From contig NZ_QAOV01000005.1 in assembly GCF_003050925.1 (NCBI RefSeq), forward strand, positions 402,421 through 466,420: DNA of 64,000 nucleotides. Reading direction: 5' to 3'. The DNA is from Pseudomonas sp. GV085 (GTDB lineage Bacteria; Pseudomonadota; Gammaproteobacteria; Pseudomonadales; Pseudomonadaceae). Positions within the stretch are counted from its first letter, which is position 1. Each line of letters begins with the position of its first letter. Below the pieces are notes generated by a model. The model was not told the origin of the DNA. It saw only the letters and a program-made list of their open reading frames with translations, and searched no databases. Position numbers and translations under genes: made by a program. Positions 18,041 through 30,137 of this stretch are shown here, piece by piece.

Positions 18041-19255
18041 TCAACCCTTGGTAAGGTCAACCAACGGTGTCTGCCGCACCTCAGTCTCCCGCCCACCTTG
18101 AATCTCGCTCACCTGCTTCAAAGCCTTATCCACAGCCGCCTTATCCGCCAGCAAGCTGTAGCTGATACGGAACTGCTTCTGCTCCTTGGGCGCAATCGTC
18201 GGCACCAGGTTCAGTGGCCGCTGATACCGGCGGTTGTAGGAAAAACTCGTGCCTGGCTCCAGCCCCGTGACATAGCCCTGCCCTTGGGTATCGGTGTTTT
18301 TCCACAGGGAGAACACTGGCAGTGTTTGAGTGTTGAAACCGACCGAGACGCCCAGGCTGCCGGCCTTGTTATGCAGGACGGTCAATGTATCGCCCTTGGC
18401 ATCGGCGTACGGCACTACGTTGTAAACCGTTTCGTCGTAGTCCTTGGTCGGTGCGCGATAGGTTTGCCAGTCTGGCAAATCGCTTTTGGCTTTATCGTTG
18501 AACGGCGACACCTGTTTCACCGGCGCGGCGAAGCGGGCGCCCTGCTCCAGGAATGGGGTGCTGAAGTTGCTGTGATACAGCGCCTGGTATTCCTTCGGAT
18601 AGTCGCCGTTGTTGGTCAGGGTGTCGTTGAGGGCGAACGCTACGCTGCCGGGCTCGGTGACCAGTTCGGTCGCGACCGAGAAGTCGACTTTCTTGAAAGC
18701 CTGCTCTTTCAGCTCGCCGCGCAGGCTAATGGCATACGGCGGTTTTTCATCGATGTGCAGGGTGACTTTGTTGGCCGGGATATTGGCAGCGCGACCGTGC
18801 AGGGTCAGCAGTTCGCCATTGTCGATGCCGGGGTGGCCGACCCATTCGTAGCCGCAGCGGGTGACCAGTTCATTGAAGCCTTCCAGCCAGCCCAGGCCAC
18901 CACGGCCGTTGAGCTCGATGAAGGACGGATTGACCACTTCCTTGACTGGCGAATCCCAACCCATGCGCACGTTACCGACCGAGGCCTGCAGGACGTTCAT
19001 GCCGCGAGTTGGAACTACCGAAAGTTTCATCGTGCCGTTATCGATGTCGACGATGCTGACACCTTCCTGCCGACCGCCGTGCAAGGTGCGCAGGGTCACG
19101 CTGAAAGGTTTGCCGGTTTTTACGCCGAGCTGCTGGCTGGTGATTTGCCAGTTCTGGGCGGCTTTGTCGGTGTCGAGCAGGACGTAATCCCAGGCCAGGG
19201 CTTGGGAGGCAGCGGACAGTGCGCTGAGGGCAACGAAGAGTTTGAGTGGGGTCAT
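18041..19255 (-). CDS. Exported DUF4432 (aldose 1-epimerase-like) protein
   Basis: 404 residues. A Sec signal peptide (MTPLKLFVALSALSAASQALA) places it in the periplasm. The rest fits the DUF4432 branch of the galactose-mutarotase fold: VVPTRGMNVLQA, GWLEGFNELVTRCGYEWVGHPG, LTLHGRAANIPA, and ALYHSNFSTPFLEQGARF with the conserved histidine/glutamate region. The substrate is unknown, probably a sugar or sugar conjugate. It stands alone between comM and a LysR gene with no terminator visible. Earlier in-frame starts would add a stretch without family similarity. Confidence 0.85.
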   Translation of the reverse strand: MTPLKLFVALSALSAASQALAWDYVLLDTDKAAQNWQITSQQLGVKTGKPFSVTLRTLHGGRQEGVSIVDIDNGTMKLSVVPTRGMNVLQASVGNVRMGWDSPVKEVVNPSFIELNGRGGLGWLEGFNELVTRCGYEWVGHPGIDNGELLTLHGRAANIPANKVTLHIDEKPPYAISLRGELKEQAFKKVDFSVATELVTEPGSVAFALNDTLTNNGDYPKEYQALYHSNFSTPFLEQGARFAAPVKQVSPFNDKAKSDLPDWQTYRAPTKDYDETVYNVVPYADAKGDTLTVLHNKAGSLGVSVGFNTQTLPVFSLWKNTDTQGQGYVTGLEPGTSFSYNRRYQRPLNLVPTIAPKEQKQFRISYSLLADKAAVDKALKQVSEIQGGRETEVRQTPLVDLTKG

Positions 19256-19405
19256 GGCAATAGCCTTTCTTGGAGTTGTGCCATTTTTATAGACCTGAAG
19301 AAACGTTTCAGCAAGCAGAAAAGTCGAGACACCGGTGGCAAATGCCAAGAAAGACAATTGACCCGCAGATGTGGGACAAACGGGATTTGAGTCGACCCCA
19401 TCAAT

Positions 19406-20326
19406 TCAGCCCAGGCGCTCGACATCCGGTAACTCCATGGCCCGGACCTCGCCTTGCAGGAAATCGCTGAGGCGACGCAAACGCTCACCGCCGGGGCGGG
19501 TTTTCGGCCAGACCAGGTAATAACTCTCACCACTGGCGACGGCGGTCGGCCACGGCAAACTCAGACGTCCCTGCGCAACATCCTCCGCCACCATCAGCAA
19601 ATCGCCCATGGACACGCCGTAACCTCGAGCGGCAGCGATCATGCCCAGCTCCAGCGTATCGAACACTTGCCCGCCCTTGAGCGAGACTCGATCGGTCAGG
19701 CCCATGCGCTCCAGCCAGTTGCGCCAGTCACGGCGGTCCGGTGTCGGATGCAACAGCTCGGCACTGGCCAGACGCGCAACGTCCCACGGTTGATCCTTCA
19801 GAAGATTCGGCGCGCCCACCGGAATCAGCTCTTCGGGGAACAGGAAAGTTGACTCCCAGTCCGGTGGAAAATGCCCATTGCTGAGGATGACAGCGCAGTC
19901 AAAGGGTTCGTGGTTGAAGTCCACCGTATCGATGTCCATCCAGGCGCTGGTCAATTGCACTTCGTTCCCCGGTCGCAGGTGCCGGAAACGACTGAGCCGC
20001 GCCAACAGCCAACGCATGGTCAGGGTCGACGGGGCTTTCATGCGCAGGATGTCGTCCTCGGCGCGCAAGGTATTGCAGGCACGCTCAAGGGCAGTGAAGC
20101 CTTCGCGTATGCCGGGCAGGATCAGCCGCGCCGACTCGGTCAGTTGCAGGTTGCGCCCGCTGCGATGAAACAACCGACAGGCGAAATGCTCTTCGAGCGT
20201 ACGAATGTGTCGGCTGACTGCACTTTGAGTGATCGACAGTTCTTCGGCGGCGCGAGTAAACGAGCTATGCCGTGCCGCCGCTTCGAATGCTCGAAGGGCA
20301 TACAAGGGAGGAAGACGACGGGACAT
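19406..20326 (-). CDS. LysR-family regulator, GcvA-like
   Basis: 306 residues. An N-terminal winged helix (PPLYALRAFEAAARHSSFTRAAEELSITQSAVSRHIRTLEE) of the GcvA/AmpR subgroup (the LRAFEAAARH motif), then a periplasmic-binding-like effector domain from about 90. It is divergent from the MATE gene 157 bases away, which is its likely target, but no effector can be named. Confidence 0.92.
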   Translation of the reverse strand: MSRRLPPLYALRAFEAAARHSSFTRAAEELSITQSAVSRHIRTLEEHFACRLFHRSGRNLQLTESARLILPGIREGFTALERACNTLRAEDDILRMKAPSTLTMRWLLARLSRFRHLRPGNEVQLTSAWMDIDTVDFNHEPFDCAVILSNGHFPPDWESTFLFPEELIPVGAPNLLKDQPWDVARLASAELLHPTPDRRDWRNWLERMGLTDRVSLKGGQVFDTLELGMIAAARGYGVSMGDLLMVAEDVAQGRLSLPWPTAVASGESYYLVWPKTRPGGERLRRLSDFLQGEVRAMELPDVERLG

Positions 20327-20483
20327 CAGGAAAGCTCCTACAGCGCGATTGCTTCAACTTATCGGAAACTCTCTCACATGAGTTTTAATCATGCCACCCA
20401 TCCTTTTTATCCCTTTGTGCAAACCCCGCAGAGCGCCGAGAATCGACGCTTCCTGTTTTCTCTGACAATCGAGCGTGATGATC

Positions 20484-21893
20484 ATGCAGCATCCAGCACG
20501 TACTGAACTCCGGGCCATTCTGCGGCTGGCGGGGCCGCTGATTGCCTCGCAGTTGGCGCACATGCTGATGGTCCTCACCGACACACTGATGATGGCGCGC
20601 CTGAGTCCCGAGGCGCTGGCCGGTGGTGGGCTCGGTGCGGCGACCTATTCGTTCGTGTCGATCTTCTGCATCGGCGTGATCGCGGCGGTCGGCACACTGG
20701 TGGCGATCCGTCAGGGTGCCGGCGATATTGTCGGGGCTACCCGGCTGACCCAGGCCGGGTTGTGGCTGGCATGGCTGATGGCGCTGGCCGCCGGTTTGCT
20801 GCTGTGGAACCTCAAACCAGTGCTGCTGCTGTTCGGCCAGACCGAAAGCAACGTCCAGATGGCCGGGCAGTTTTTGATCTTCCTGCCGTTCGCCCTGCCC
20901 GGCTACCTGAGCTTCATGGCCCTGCGCGGGTTCACCAGCGCCATTGGCCGTGCGACGCCGGTGATGGTCATTAGCCTGGGCGGGACGGTGGCTAACTTTG
21001 TGCTCAATTACGCGCTGATCACCGGCATGTTTGGTCTGCCGAAACTGGGGCTGGTCGGCATTGGCCTGGTCACGGCTATTGTCGCCAACCTGATGGCACT
21101 TGCGCTGGCGTGGCACATTCGGCGGCATCCGGCTTATGAGGCCTATCCGCTGCGTCAGGGCCTGTCGCGACTGAACCGCCAGTACCTGAAGGAACTGTGG
21201 CGCCTGGGCCTGCCGATTGGCGGCACTTACGCGGTGGAAGTCGGGTTGTTTGCCTTCGCCGCGTTGTGCATGGGCACCATGGGCAGCACACAACTGGGCG
21301 CGCACCAGATCGCCCTGCAAATCGTCTCGGTGGCGTTCATGGTCCCGGCGGGTATTTCTTATGCCATCACCATGCGCATCGGCCAGCACTACGGCGCCGG
21401 GCAACTGCTGGGGGCGCGGCTGGCCGGGCGAGTCGGCATTGCGTTCGGGGCGGCGGCGATGCTGTGTTTCGCCATGGTCTTCTGGTTGCTGCCAAACCAG
21501 TTGGTCGGTTTGTTTCTCGACCACAACGACCCGGCGTTTCGCGATGTCATCAACCTTGCCGTGAGCCTGTTGGCGGTGGCCGCCTGGTTCGAGCTGTTCG
21601 ACGGCGTGCAAACCATTGCCATGGGCTGCATTCGCGGACTCAAGGATGCCAAGACCACTTTCCTCGTCGGCCTGGGTTGCTATTGGTTGATTGGCGCACC
21701 GGCAGCGTGGTGGATGGCGTTCCACCTGGACTGGGGGCCAACGGGTGTCTGGTGGGGCCTGGCGCTGGGGCTGGCGTGCGCGGCGGTGAGCCTGACGCTG
21801 GGGTTTGAATGGAAGATGAAGCGGATGATCAAGCGGGACACGACGTCAGAGCAGCGCTTCGAGGTCGCTCAGACAGACTCATATCCCTTGTAG
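20484..21893 (+). CDS. MATE family multidrug/Na+ antiporter (NorM-like)
   Basis: 469 residues, twelve membrane segments, inner membrane. It begins RAILRLAGPLIASQLAHMLMVLTDTLMMARL, the NorM-type first two helices with the conserved DT(L)MMA, and the second half repeats the fold (LPIGGTYAVEVGLFAFAALCMGTMG). It is likely a Na+- or H+-driven exporter of cationic drugs or dyes. GTG, ATG and ATG alternatives lie within four codons; the last (MQHPARTEL) is best spaced. The stop codon is the TAG of an adjoining REP (..CCC TTG TAG GAG). Confidence 0.93.
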   Translation: MQHPARTELRAILRLAGPLIASQLAHMLMVLTDTLMMARLSPEALAGGGLGAATYSFVSIFCIGVIAAVGTLVAIRQGAGDIVGATRLTQAGLWLAWLMALAAGLLLWNLKPVLLLFGQTESNVQMAGQFLIFLPFALPGYLSFMALRGFTSAIGRATPVMVISLGGTVANFVLNYALITGMFGLPKLGLVGIGLVTAIVANLMALALAWHIRRHPAYEAYPLRQGLSRLNRQYLKELWRLGLPIGGTYAVEVGLFAFAALCMGTMGSTQLGAHQIALQIVSVAFMVPAGISYAITMRIGQHYGAGQLLGARLAGRVGIAFGAAAMLCFAMVFWLLPNQLVGLFLDHNDPAFRDVINLAVSLLAVAAWFELFDGVQTIAMGCIRGLKDAKTTFLVGLGCYWLIGAPAAWWMAFHLDWGPTGVWWGLALGLACAAVSLTLGFEWKMKRMIKRDTTSEQRFEVAQTDSYPL

Positions 21894-21979
21894 GAGTGAG
21901 CCTGCTCGCGATAGCGAACTATCAGCCGACATGAATGTTGACTGACCTGGCCTCATCGCGAGCAGGCTCACTCCTACAG
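21889..21979. repeat. REPIN, TGTAGGAGTGAGCCTGCTCGCGA family
   Basis: Inverted arms TTGTAGGAGTGAGCCTGCTCGCGA and TCGCGAGCAGGCTCACTCCTACAG share a compensating G-to-A/C-to-T change, so the hairpin stays perfect. The first arm includes the stop codon of the MATE gene. Confidence 0.92.
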
Positions 21980-21994
21980 GGGGTCGTGGGGTTT

Positions 21995-23668
21995 TTAACT
22001 CACGATTTCCAGCATCGACTGCTGATTGCTGCCAAACATCAGATACTCCACCAGCTCAGCCAACGGCAATGGCTTGCTGATCAAATATCCCTGCACTTGA
22101 TCGCATTCAAACCCGCGCAGCAGATCCAGTTGCTCCGGCGTTTCCACACCTTCGGCGACCACCTCAAGGTTGAGGTTGTGCGCCAGGTTGATCATCGCGT
22201 GGACCAGCTTGCGGTTTTCCTCACGCTGTTCCATGCCGCCGACAAAGCTCTTGTCGATCTTCAGCAAGGTGATCGGCAGGCTGTTGAGGTGCACGAAGGA
22301 CGAGAAACCGGTGCCGAAGTCGTCGAGGGAGAAGCGCACACCGAGACGCCCTAGAGCGTCCATGGTCTGCTTGACCAGATCGCTGCGGCGCATCACCGCG
22401 GTTTCGGTCAGTTCGAATTCCAGCCACTGCGCCTCGACGCCACGCTCGGCAATCAGGCGACTCAGGGTCGAAAGCAACTGACTGTCCTGGAACTGCCGGA
22501 ACGACAGGTTGATTGCCATGTGCAACGGCGGCAAACCCAGCTCAAGCAGCGCCTGCATGTCGCGCAAGGCCCGGGAAATCACCCAGTAGCCCAGCGGCAC
22601 GATCAGACCGCTTTGCTCAGCCAGCGGAACGAATTCGCTCGGTGCTAGCAAGCCGCGCTCGGCATGGCGCCAGCGCACCAGGGCTTCGAGGCCGACGATT
22701 TGCCCGTCTGCGAGGTTCAGCCGTGGCTGGTAGTGCAGCTCCAGCTCATCGCGGCGCAGTGCCCGGCGCAGCTCGGTTTCGAGGTCGGCGATGCTGCGGG
22801 CATTGCGGTTGATGCGTTCGTTGAAAATGTGAAAGGTGCAGCCCTGGGTGCTTTTGGCCTGCTGCATGGCGATATGTGCATGCCACATCAGCGGATCCGC
22901 ATCGGTCTGGGCCCGGGCGTAGGCTATGCCCAGGCTGGAACCGATCAGCAGGCTTTCGCCGTCGACCCAATAAGGCTCGGCCAATGCTTCGCTGATGCGT
23001 TCGGCCATCCACTCGGCACGCTGGGGAGCGCGACGGGTGTCGATCAGCAAAGCGAATTCATCGCTGCCCAGGCGTGCCAGTTGATCGCCGGCCTCGAGCT
23101 GGTTCTTGAGCCGCGCCACCACTTGCAGAATCAAACGGTCACCGGCCTGATGGCCAAGGGCATCGTTGGCATAACGAAAGTTGTCGAGGTCGAGATGACC
23201 GAGGGCCAGGCCGCGCCCGTCGTTTTCCGCCAGCCGCGCGGTCAGCAGGGTCTGGAAGCCCTGGCGATTGGCGATACCCGTGAGCGGATCTTGCTCGGCC
23301 AGGCGTTGCAGAGTGTTTTCCAGGACGCCACGCTCGCGCACATGACGCAGGCAGCGGCGCAACATGCCGGTATCGAGCATATCGCGCACCAGCCAGTCAC
23401 TCACACCGTCGGGCGGGGTCAGCGGCTCATGGTCGAGCAGCAACACCGTCGGCAGGCTGCAACGGCCCGGCGCCGGTTGAAGTTGCGGGATGGTCAATAA
23501 CACCGCGCTGCGGTTGTCATCGAACAGGCTGCTGACCGACTCCCAACTCGGCGCACTGATGAGCACGGCCGAGTTCCCCATAGGAGCCAGACACTCGCGC
23601 AACAACGCTGCCCACGCTGGCTCTTCAGCCAGTAGCAGCAAACGCAAGGGTTCGACAGGCGTAGACAA
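21995..23668 (-). CDS. GGDEF/EAL cyclic-di-GMP protein (ProE-like phosphodiesterase)
   Basis: 557 residues. Residues 1-110 are a receiver-like domain without a clear phospho-acceptor pattern. The GGDEF domain (about 125-285) reads RLGSDEFALL, with S replacing the second G of GGDEF. The EAL domain (about 300-545) keeps its catalytic set: EALVRW, NLSFRQFQ, ELTETAVM, DDFGTGFSS, KIDKSFV and AEGVET. Expected activity is hydrolysis of c-di-GMP, and cyclase activity is doubtful. Its position before rep matches P. aeruginosa PA5295, which I recall as the phosphodiesterase ProE. Confidence 0.9.
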   Translation of the reverse strand: MSTPVEPLRLLLLAEEPAWAALLRECLAPMGNSAVLISAPSWESVSSLFDDNRSAVLLTIPQLQPAPGRCSLPTVLLLDHEPLTPPDGVSDWLVRDMLDTGMLRRCLRHVRERGVLENTLQRLAEQDPLTGIANRQGFQTLLTARLAENDGRGLALGHLDLDNFRYANDALGHQAGDRLILQVVARLKNQLEAGDQLARLGSDEFALLIDTRRAPQRAEWMAERISEALAEPYWVDGESLLIGSSLGIAYARAQTDADPLMWHAHIAMQQAKSTQGCTFHIFNERINRNARSIADLETELRRALRRDELELHYQPRLNLADGQIVGLEALVRWRHAERGLLAPSEFVPLAEQSGLIVPLGYWVISRALRDMQALLELGLPPLHMAINLSFRQFQDSQLLSTLSRLIAERGVEAQWLEFELTETAVMRRSDLVKQTMDALGRLGVRFSLDDFGTGFSSFVHLNSLPITLLKIDKSFVGGMEQREENRKLVHAMINLAHNLNLEVVAEGVETPEQLDLLRGFECDQVQGYLISKPLPLAELVEYLMFGSNQQSMLEIVS

Positions 23669-23932
23669 GCTAGCTCCCTAGACTCTGCAAAGATGTAGGC
23701 GACGGGCATTATGCCGTTCCGATGACTAATGACAATGACATCAGTTATCAAATCGGGCCCTTTGCATCTGGAATTACGAACATTAGCCGCAAATTCATTA
23801 CGCATCCTGCGTGAAAGTAACAAAACCGGCAATTACAGATAGCGTGGTACGTCACAAGTCGGACAGAGCAGCACAATTCGCTGAGCCTGTTAAAATGCCG
23901 GCCCATTTTGTGACTGACTCCTGAATTTACCT

Positions 23933-26570
<2,638 letters not shown>

Positions 26571-26588
26571 CCCCACACCGCAATCCCC

Positions 26589-26682
26589 CTGTAGGAGCTG
26601 GCTTGCCAGCGAAGAGGCCATCACATCCAACATCTTTGTTGTTTGTCACATCGCCTTCGCTGGCAAGCCAGCTCCTACAAGG
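26589..26682. repeat. REPIN, CTGTAGGAGCTGGCTTGCCAGCGAAG family
   Basis: A third REP family: inverted arms CTGTAGGAGCTGGCTTGCCA.. and TTCGCTGGCAAGCCAGCTCC TACAAG around a spacer of about 40 bases. The right arm contains the TAG stop of the minus-strand CoA-transferase gene. Confidence 0.9.
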
Positions 26683-28606
26683 GAGCGCGTGCAGTGGCTT
26701 TCAGGCCGGTGAGTAGCAGGCGTTGGAACAGGTCTTCTTTCAGGCCTTCCGGGTTTGTAAGCTGCATCCGCGCCAGGTGTTCGGGGAATGTTGAGGCTTG
26801 CGGCGCATCCAACGCTGCCTTGCCCAACTCCAGCACCTCGCTCAGCTTGAATTTGCTCTTGAGCCAGTTCAGCGCCCGCAACAGATCGCGCTCGACCTCG
26901 GTGAAATCGCAGCCCAGCGGATACTCCGGAAACAGCTGCGGATGCCGCGCCTGAATCGCCTGCAAACGCTGCGGACTGTTATCGGTAAAGCGCGGATCGA
27001 GACGGAAGTCCCTGGGCAATTTGCCGACTTTCTGCGCCTGCTCGATCAATCCCGATTGAAAACGCGAGTCGCTGATATTGAGCAAGGCCTCGATCACTGC
27101 CGCGTCGGTTTTGCCGCGAAGATCGGCGATGCCGTATTCGGTGACCACGATGTCCCGCAAGTGCCGGGGAATCGTGCAGTGACCATACTCCCAGACGATG
27201 TTCGAGCTGACCTCGCCGCCGGACTCGCGCCAGCTGCGCAGCAGCAACACCGATCGCGCGCCTTGCAGCGCATGGCCCTGAACCACGAAGTTGTACTGCC
27301 CGCCTACGCCGCTGAGCACACGTCCGTCTTCGAGCTGATCCGCCACGGCGGCCCCCAGCAACGTCACGGTGAAGGCCGTGTTGATGAACCTCGCATCGAG
27401 GCGCTGCAAGCGTTTGAGTTCTTCCTGGCCGTACAGCTCGTTGATGTAGCTGATGCGGGTCATGTTGAATTCGAGCCGCTTGTTTTGCGGCAATTCGCGC
27501 AAGCGTTCGTAGTAGCTGCGCGGACCGAGGAAGAAACCGCCGTGCACCGAGATACCATCGGTTTGTGCCGCCTCGTCGAGGGTGCCGGCATTCGCCTGCT
27601 GTTGGGTCGCCACGTCCGGGTAGACCTTGCGCCGCACGATCCCGGCATCCGCCAGCACCAGCAAACCGTTGACGAACATTTCGCTGCAGCCATACAGGCC
27701 TTTGGCGAAGGGGCCGATGCCGCCTTCGCGCTCGATCAGTTGTGCCCAATGGCTGAGCTCTACGTCTGCCAGCAAAGCCCTGTATTCGTCATTGTCGGCT
27801 TGCCGTACCAGCAGCGCCGCCGTCAGCGCATCACCCATGGAACCGATGCCAATCTGCAAGGTGCCGCCGTCACGCACCAGAGTGCTGGCGTGCAGGCCGA
27901 TGAAGTGGTCCTGACACCCCACCGGCATGTTCGGCGTGGAAAACAGTGTGGTGTTGTCCTTCTCATCGATCAACAGGTCAAAAGTGTCGATGCCGAGTTC
28001 CGCATCGCCGGGCATGTAGGGCAGATCGTCGTGCACCTGCCCGACCATCAGGATGGTTTCTCCCGTAGCGCGGCGCTTGGCGATCATCGGCAACAGGTCG
28101 AGGGTGATGTCCGGGTTGCAGCTCAGGCTCAAGCGGTCGGAATGCTCGGCATGGCTGGCCACCAATTGCGCCACCAGATTCAACCCGGCGGCATTGATGT
28201 CCCGCGCCGCATGGCTGTAATTGCTGCTGACGTAATCCTGTTGCGCCGTGGCACTGTTGAGCAGGCTGCCAGGCTGCATGAAGAACTGCTGGATGTGGAT
28301 GTTGCCCGGCAGACCATCGCGGCGCAGGTCGGCGAGAAATTCCAGCTCCGGATAGTCGCCGAAGACCCGTTCGACAAAGGGTTCGAGAAAGCGCTTTTGC
28401 AATCCATCGCCCAAGGGCGGGCGCCCCAGGCACAACGCGGTGTAGATCGTCAGCCGTCGTTCGGGTGACTGTGCGATTCGCCGATACAGCGCGTTGACGA
28501 AGTGATTGGGTTTGCCCAACCCCAGAGGCAGGCCCATGTGGATATGCGCCGGCAACCGTGCCAAGACGTCATCGACTGCCTGTTCGATAGAGCACAACTG
28601 AACCAT
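26675..28606 (-). CDS. Acetyl-CoA hydrolase/transferase family protein, long form
   Basis: 643 residues, against about 500 for common acetyl-CoA hydrolases; the extra length lies mainly in the N-terminal half. Recognisable parts are MGLPLGLGKPNHFVNALYRR near the start (class I CoA-transferase fold), the LQIGIGSMGDAL motif, HGGFFLGPRSYYE, GGQYNFVVQGHAL, and the C-terminal IVTEYGIADLRGKTDAAVIEALLNI of the family. It should move or cleave CoA thioesters; the acyl substrate is unknown. The start MVQLCSIEQ follows GGAGG. The stop is supplied by a REP (..CCC TTG TAG). Confidence 0.88.
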   Translation of the reverse strand: MVQLCSIEQAVDDVLARLPAHIHMGLPLGLGKPNHFVNALYRRIAQSPERRLTIYTALCLGRPPLGDGLQKRFLEPFVERVFGDYPELEFLADLRRDGLPGNIHIQQFFMQPGSLLNSATAQQDYVSSNYSHAARDINAAGLNLVAQLVASHAEHSDRLSLSCNPDITLDLLPMIAKRRATGETILMVGQVHDDLPYMPGDAELGIDTFDLLIDEKDNTTLFSTPNMPVGCQDHFIGLHASTLVRDGGTLQIGIGSMGDALTAALLVRQADNDEYRALLADVELSHWAQLIEREGGIGPFAKGLYGCSEMFVNGLLVLADAGIVRRKVYPDVATQQQANAGTLDEAAQTDGISVHGGFFLGPRSYYERLRELPQNKRLEFNMTRISYINELYGQEELKRLQRLDARFINTAFTVTLLGAAVADQLEDGRVLSGVGGQYNFVVQGHALQGARSVLLLRSWRESGGEVSSNIVWEYGHCTIPRHLRDIVVTEYGIADLRGKTDAAVIEALLNISDSRFQSGLIEQAQKVGKLPRDFRLDPRFTDNSPQRLQAIQARHPQLFPEYPLGCDFTEVERDLLRALNWLKSKFKLSEVLELGKAALDAPQASTFPEHLARMQLTNPEGLKEDLFQRLLLTGLKATARAPL

Positions 28607-28677
28607 CGGGTCCTCCCTCACGTTCCATGGATTGGGGTTGGTCCGAGCTTGCCGGGTCTTTGCCGCAATGAACAGCC

Positions 28678-28779
28678 CTGTAGGAGCGAGCTCGCTCGCG
28701 AAGGATTCACAGACGCCGCGGGGTATCAGGTTTGCCGCATTATCGTTGGCGACCATCGCGAGCAAGCTCGCTCCTACAG
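28678..28779. repeat. REPIN, CTGTAGGAGCGAGC family
   Basis: Inverted arms CTGTAGGAGCGAGCTCGCTCGCGA and TCGCGAGCAAGCTCGCTCCTACAG around a 54-base spacer that includes CGGGGTATCAGGTTT, as at 1577-1690. Confidence 0.92.
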
Positions 28780-28810
28780 GGATCAGCGGCGTTTATCGAG
28801 ATTGCAGGCA

Positions 28811-28836
28811 CAAAAAAGCCGCTCGAAAGCGGCTTT
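28811..28836 (-). terminator. Intrinsic terminator of the cytochrome c5 gene
   Basis: A 9-bp stem AAAGCCGCT/AGCGGCTTT with a CGAA tetraloop and a run of U on the minus strand, about 20 bases past the stop. Confidence 0.9.
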
Positions 28837-28855
28837 CCAGCAGCAAGACCCAGGC

Positions 28856-29290
28856 TTATTTCAGGCCGGACATCTTCTGGATGGCGCCTTTGAGCTCGGC
28901 GTCGGAGCAATCGGCGCAGGTGCCTTTAGGCGGCATCGAGTTAATACCGGTAATGGCTTTGGCCAGGATGCCGTCGAGGCCGCCCTGGTGATCGGCACGT
29001 TCTTTCCAGGCGGCGGCATCACCGATTTTCGGTGCGCCCAACAGGCCTGAACCGTGGCAAGCGTTGCAATGTTTTGCAATCACTTCATCCGGGGTTTTCG
29101 CACCGCCACCGCCGCCAGCGGCAGTGGCCACTTCCATCCCTTTGCACTCTTTACCCTGAACACAAACCTGGCCGACTGGCTCAAGGCGTTTGGCGATTTC
29201 GTCGTTGGTCGCAGCTTGAGCGCTGACACTGACAGCCCATAGGGCCAGTACGGTTGCTGGTGCAGCCAGCATTTTCATAATTAGGTTCAC
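28856..29290 (-). CDS. cycB: Cytochrome c5 (periplasmic monoheme)
   Basis: 144 residues. The signal sequence ends near SVSAQAA. A single haem site CNACHGSG follows, with the axial methionine in INSMPPKG and an extra cysteine pair CADCSD as in c5-type cytochromes. It carries electrons in the periplasm, probably to terminal oxidases. The GTG at 29290 is preferred because GAGGG lies 7 bases ahead; an internal ATG four codons on is possible. A Gly-rich linker (AAGGGGGAK) precedes the haem domain. Confidence 0.92.
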   Translation of the reverse strand: MNLIMKMLAAPATVLALWAVSVSAQAATNDEIAKRLEPVGQVCVQGKECKGMEVATAAGGGGGAKTPDEVIAKHCNACHGSGLLGAPKIGDAAAWKERADHQGGLDGILAKAITGINSMPPKGTCADCSDAELKGAIQKMSGLK

Positions 29291-29460
29291 GCGTTCACCC
29301 TCAATGGTGGCTAGTCACGCCTACGGCCACGGTTCGCAGGCGGGCGCAAGTATAGCGGTAAGCCCGTCGCACTGAAACAACCCCAAAGTCGGAGGGGTCT
29401 TAGGCCGCGACGGAAAAACAGCCCGGGCGCCTCTGCGATGCTGGCAGGACGCCTCTTTTC

Positions 29461-30009
29461 TTAGAAGTTCGCCGGCGTGGCTGCGCTGATTAGTCGCGCT
29501 GGCACATCGAACGGATTACGGAAACGGTGTGGCTTGGTACTTTCAAAGTAGTAGCTATCGCCGGCTTCGAGGACAAAAGTTTCGAGACCGACCACCAGTT
29601 CCAGTCTTCCTTCGACCAGGATGCCGGTTTCCTCACCCTCATGGGTGAGCATCTCGTCACCGGTGTCGGCGCCTGGCGGATAGATTTCATTGAGGAATGC
29701 GATCGCCCGGCTCGGATGGGCACGCCCGACCAGTTTCATGGTCACCGCGCCATCGGAAATATCGATCAGCTCGTTGGCCTTGTAGACGATCTGAGTCGGT
29801 TTTTCCTGCAGGATTTCTTCGGAAAAGAACTCGACCATGGACATGGGAATCCCGCCCAGCACCTTGCGCAGCGAACTGATCGAAGGGCTCACGCTGTTCT
29901 TTTCGATCATCGAAATCGTGCTGTTGGTGACCCCTGCCCGTTTGGCGAGCTCACGCTGGGAAAGGCCTTTGAGCCTACGGATGGATTGCAGTCGTTCACC
30001 GACGTCCAA
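29461..30009 (-). CDS. pauR: XRE-cupin regulator PauR (polyamine catabolism)
   Basis: 182 residues. An XRE helix-turn-helix (RLQSIRRLKGLSQRELAKRAGVTNSTISMIEKN, 6-38) and a cupin domain from about 105 (FLNEIYPPGADTGDEMLTHEGEETGILVEGRLEL). The sequence and the place before the alanine racemase gene match P. aeruginosa PA5301, PauR, the putrescine/cadaverine-responsive repressor of the gamma-glutamylation genes; also similar to E. coli PuuR. Likely targets in this window are the PauB- and PauC-type genes. Confidence 0.88.
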   Translation of the reverse strand: MDVGERLQSIRRLKGLSQRELAKRAGVTNSTISMIEKNSVSPSISSLRKVLGGIPMSMVEFFSEEILQEKPTQIVYKANELIDISDGAVTMKLVGRAHPSRAIAFLNEIYPPGADTGDEMLTHEGEETGILVEGRLELVVGLETFVLEAGDSYYFESTKPHRFRNPFDVPARLISAATPANF

Positions 30010-30137
30010 AGCTTGCGCCTCCAGGATTCAAAATTGTTGGAATAGTGAGCGTTATCATGGCGACAGCGTTCAGTATTTACAACACTTTGACCTGAATCCT
30101 GTTCAGCGAGGCGACTTCCGGTCTGGAGCTTCGGGCA

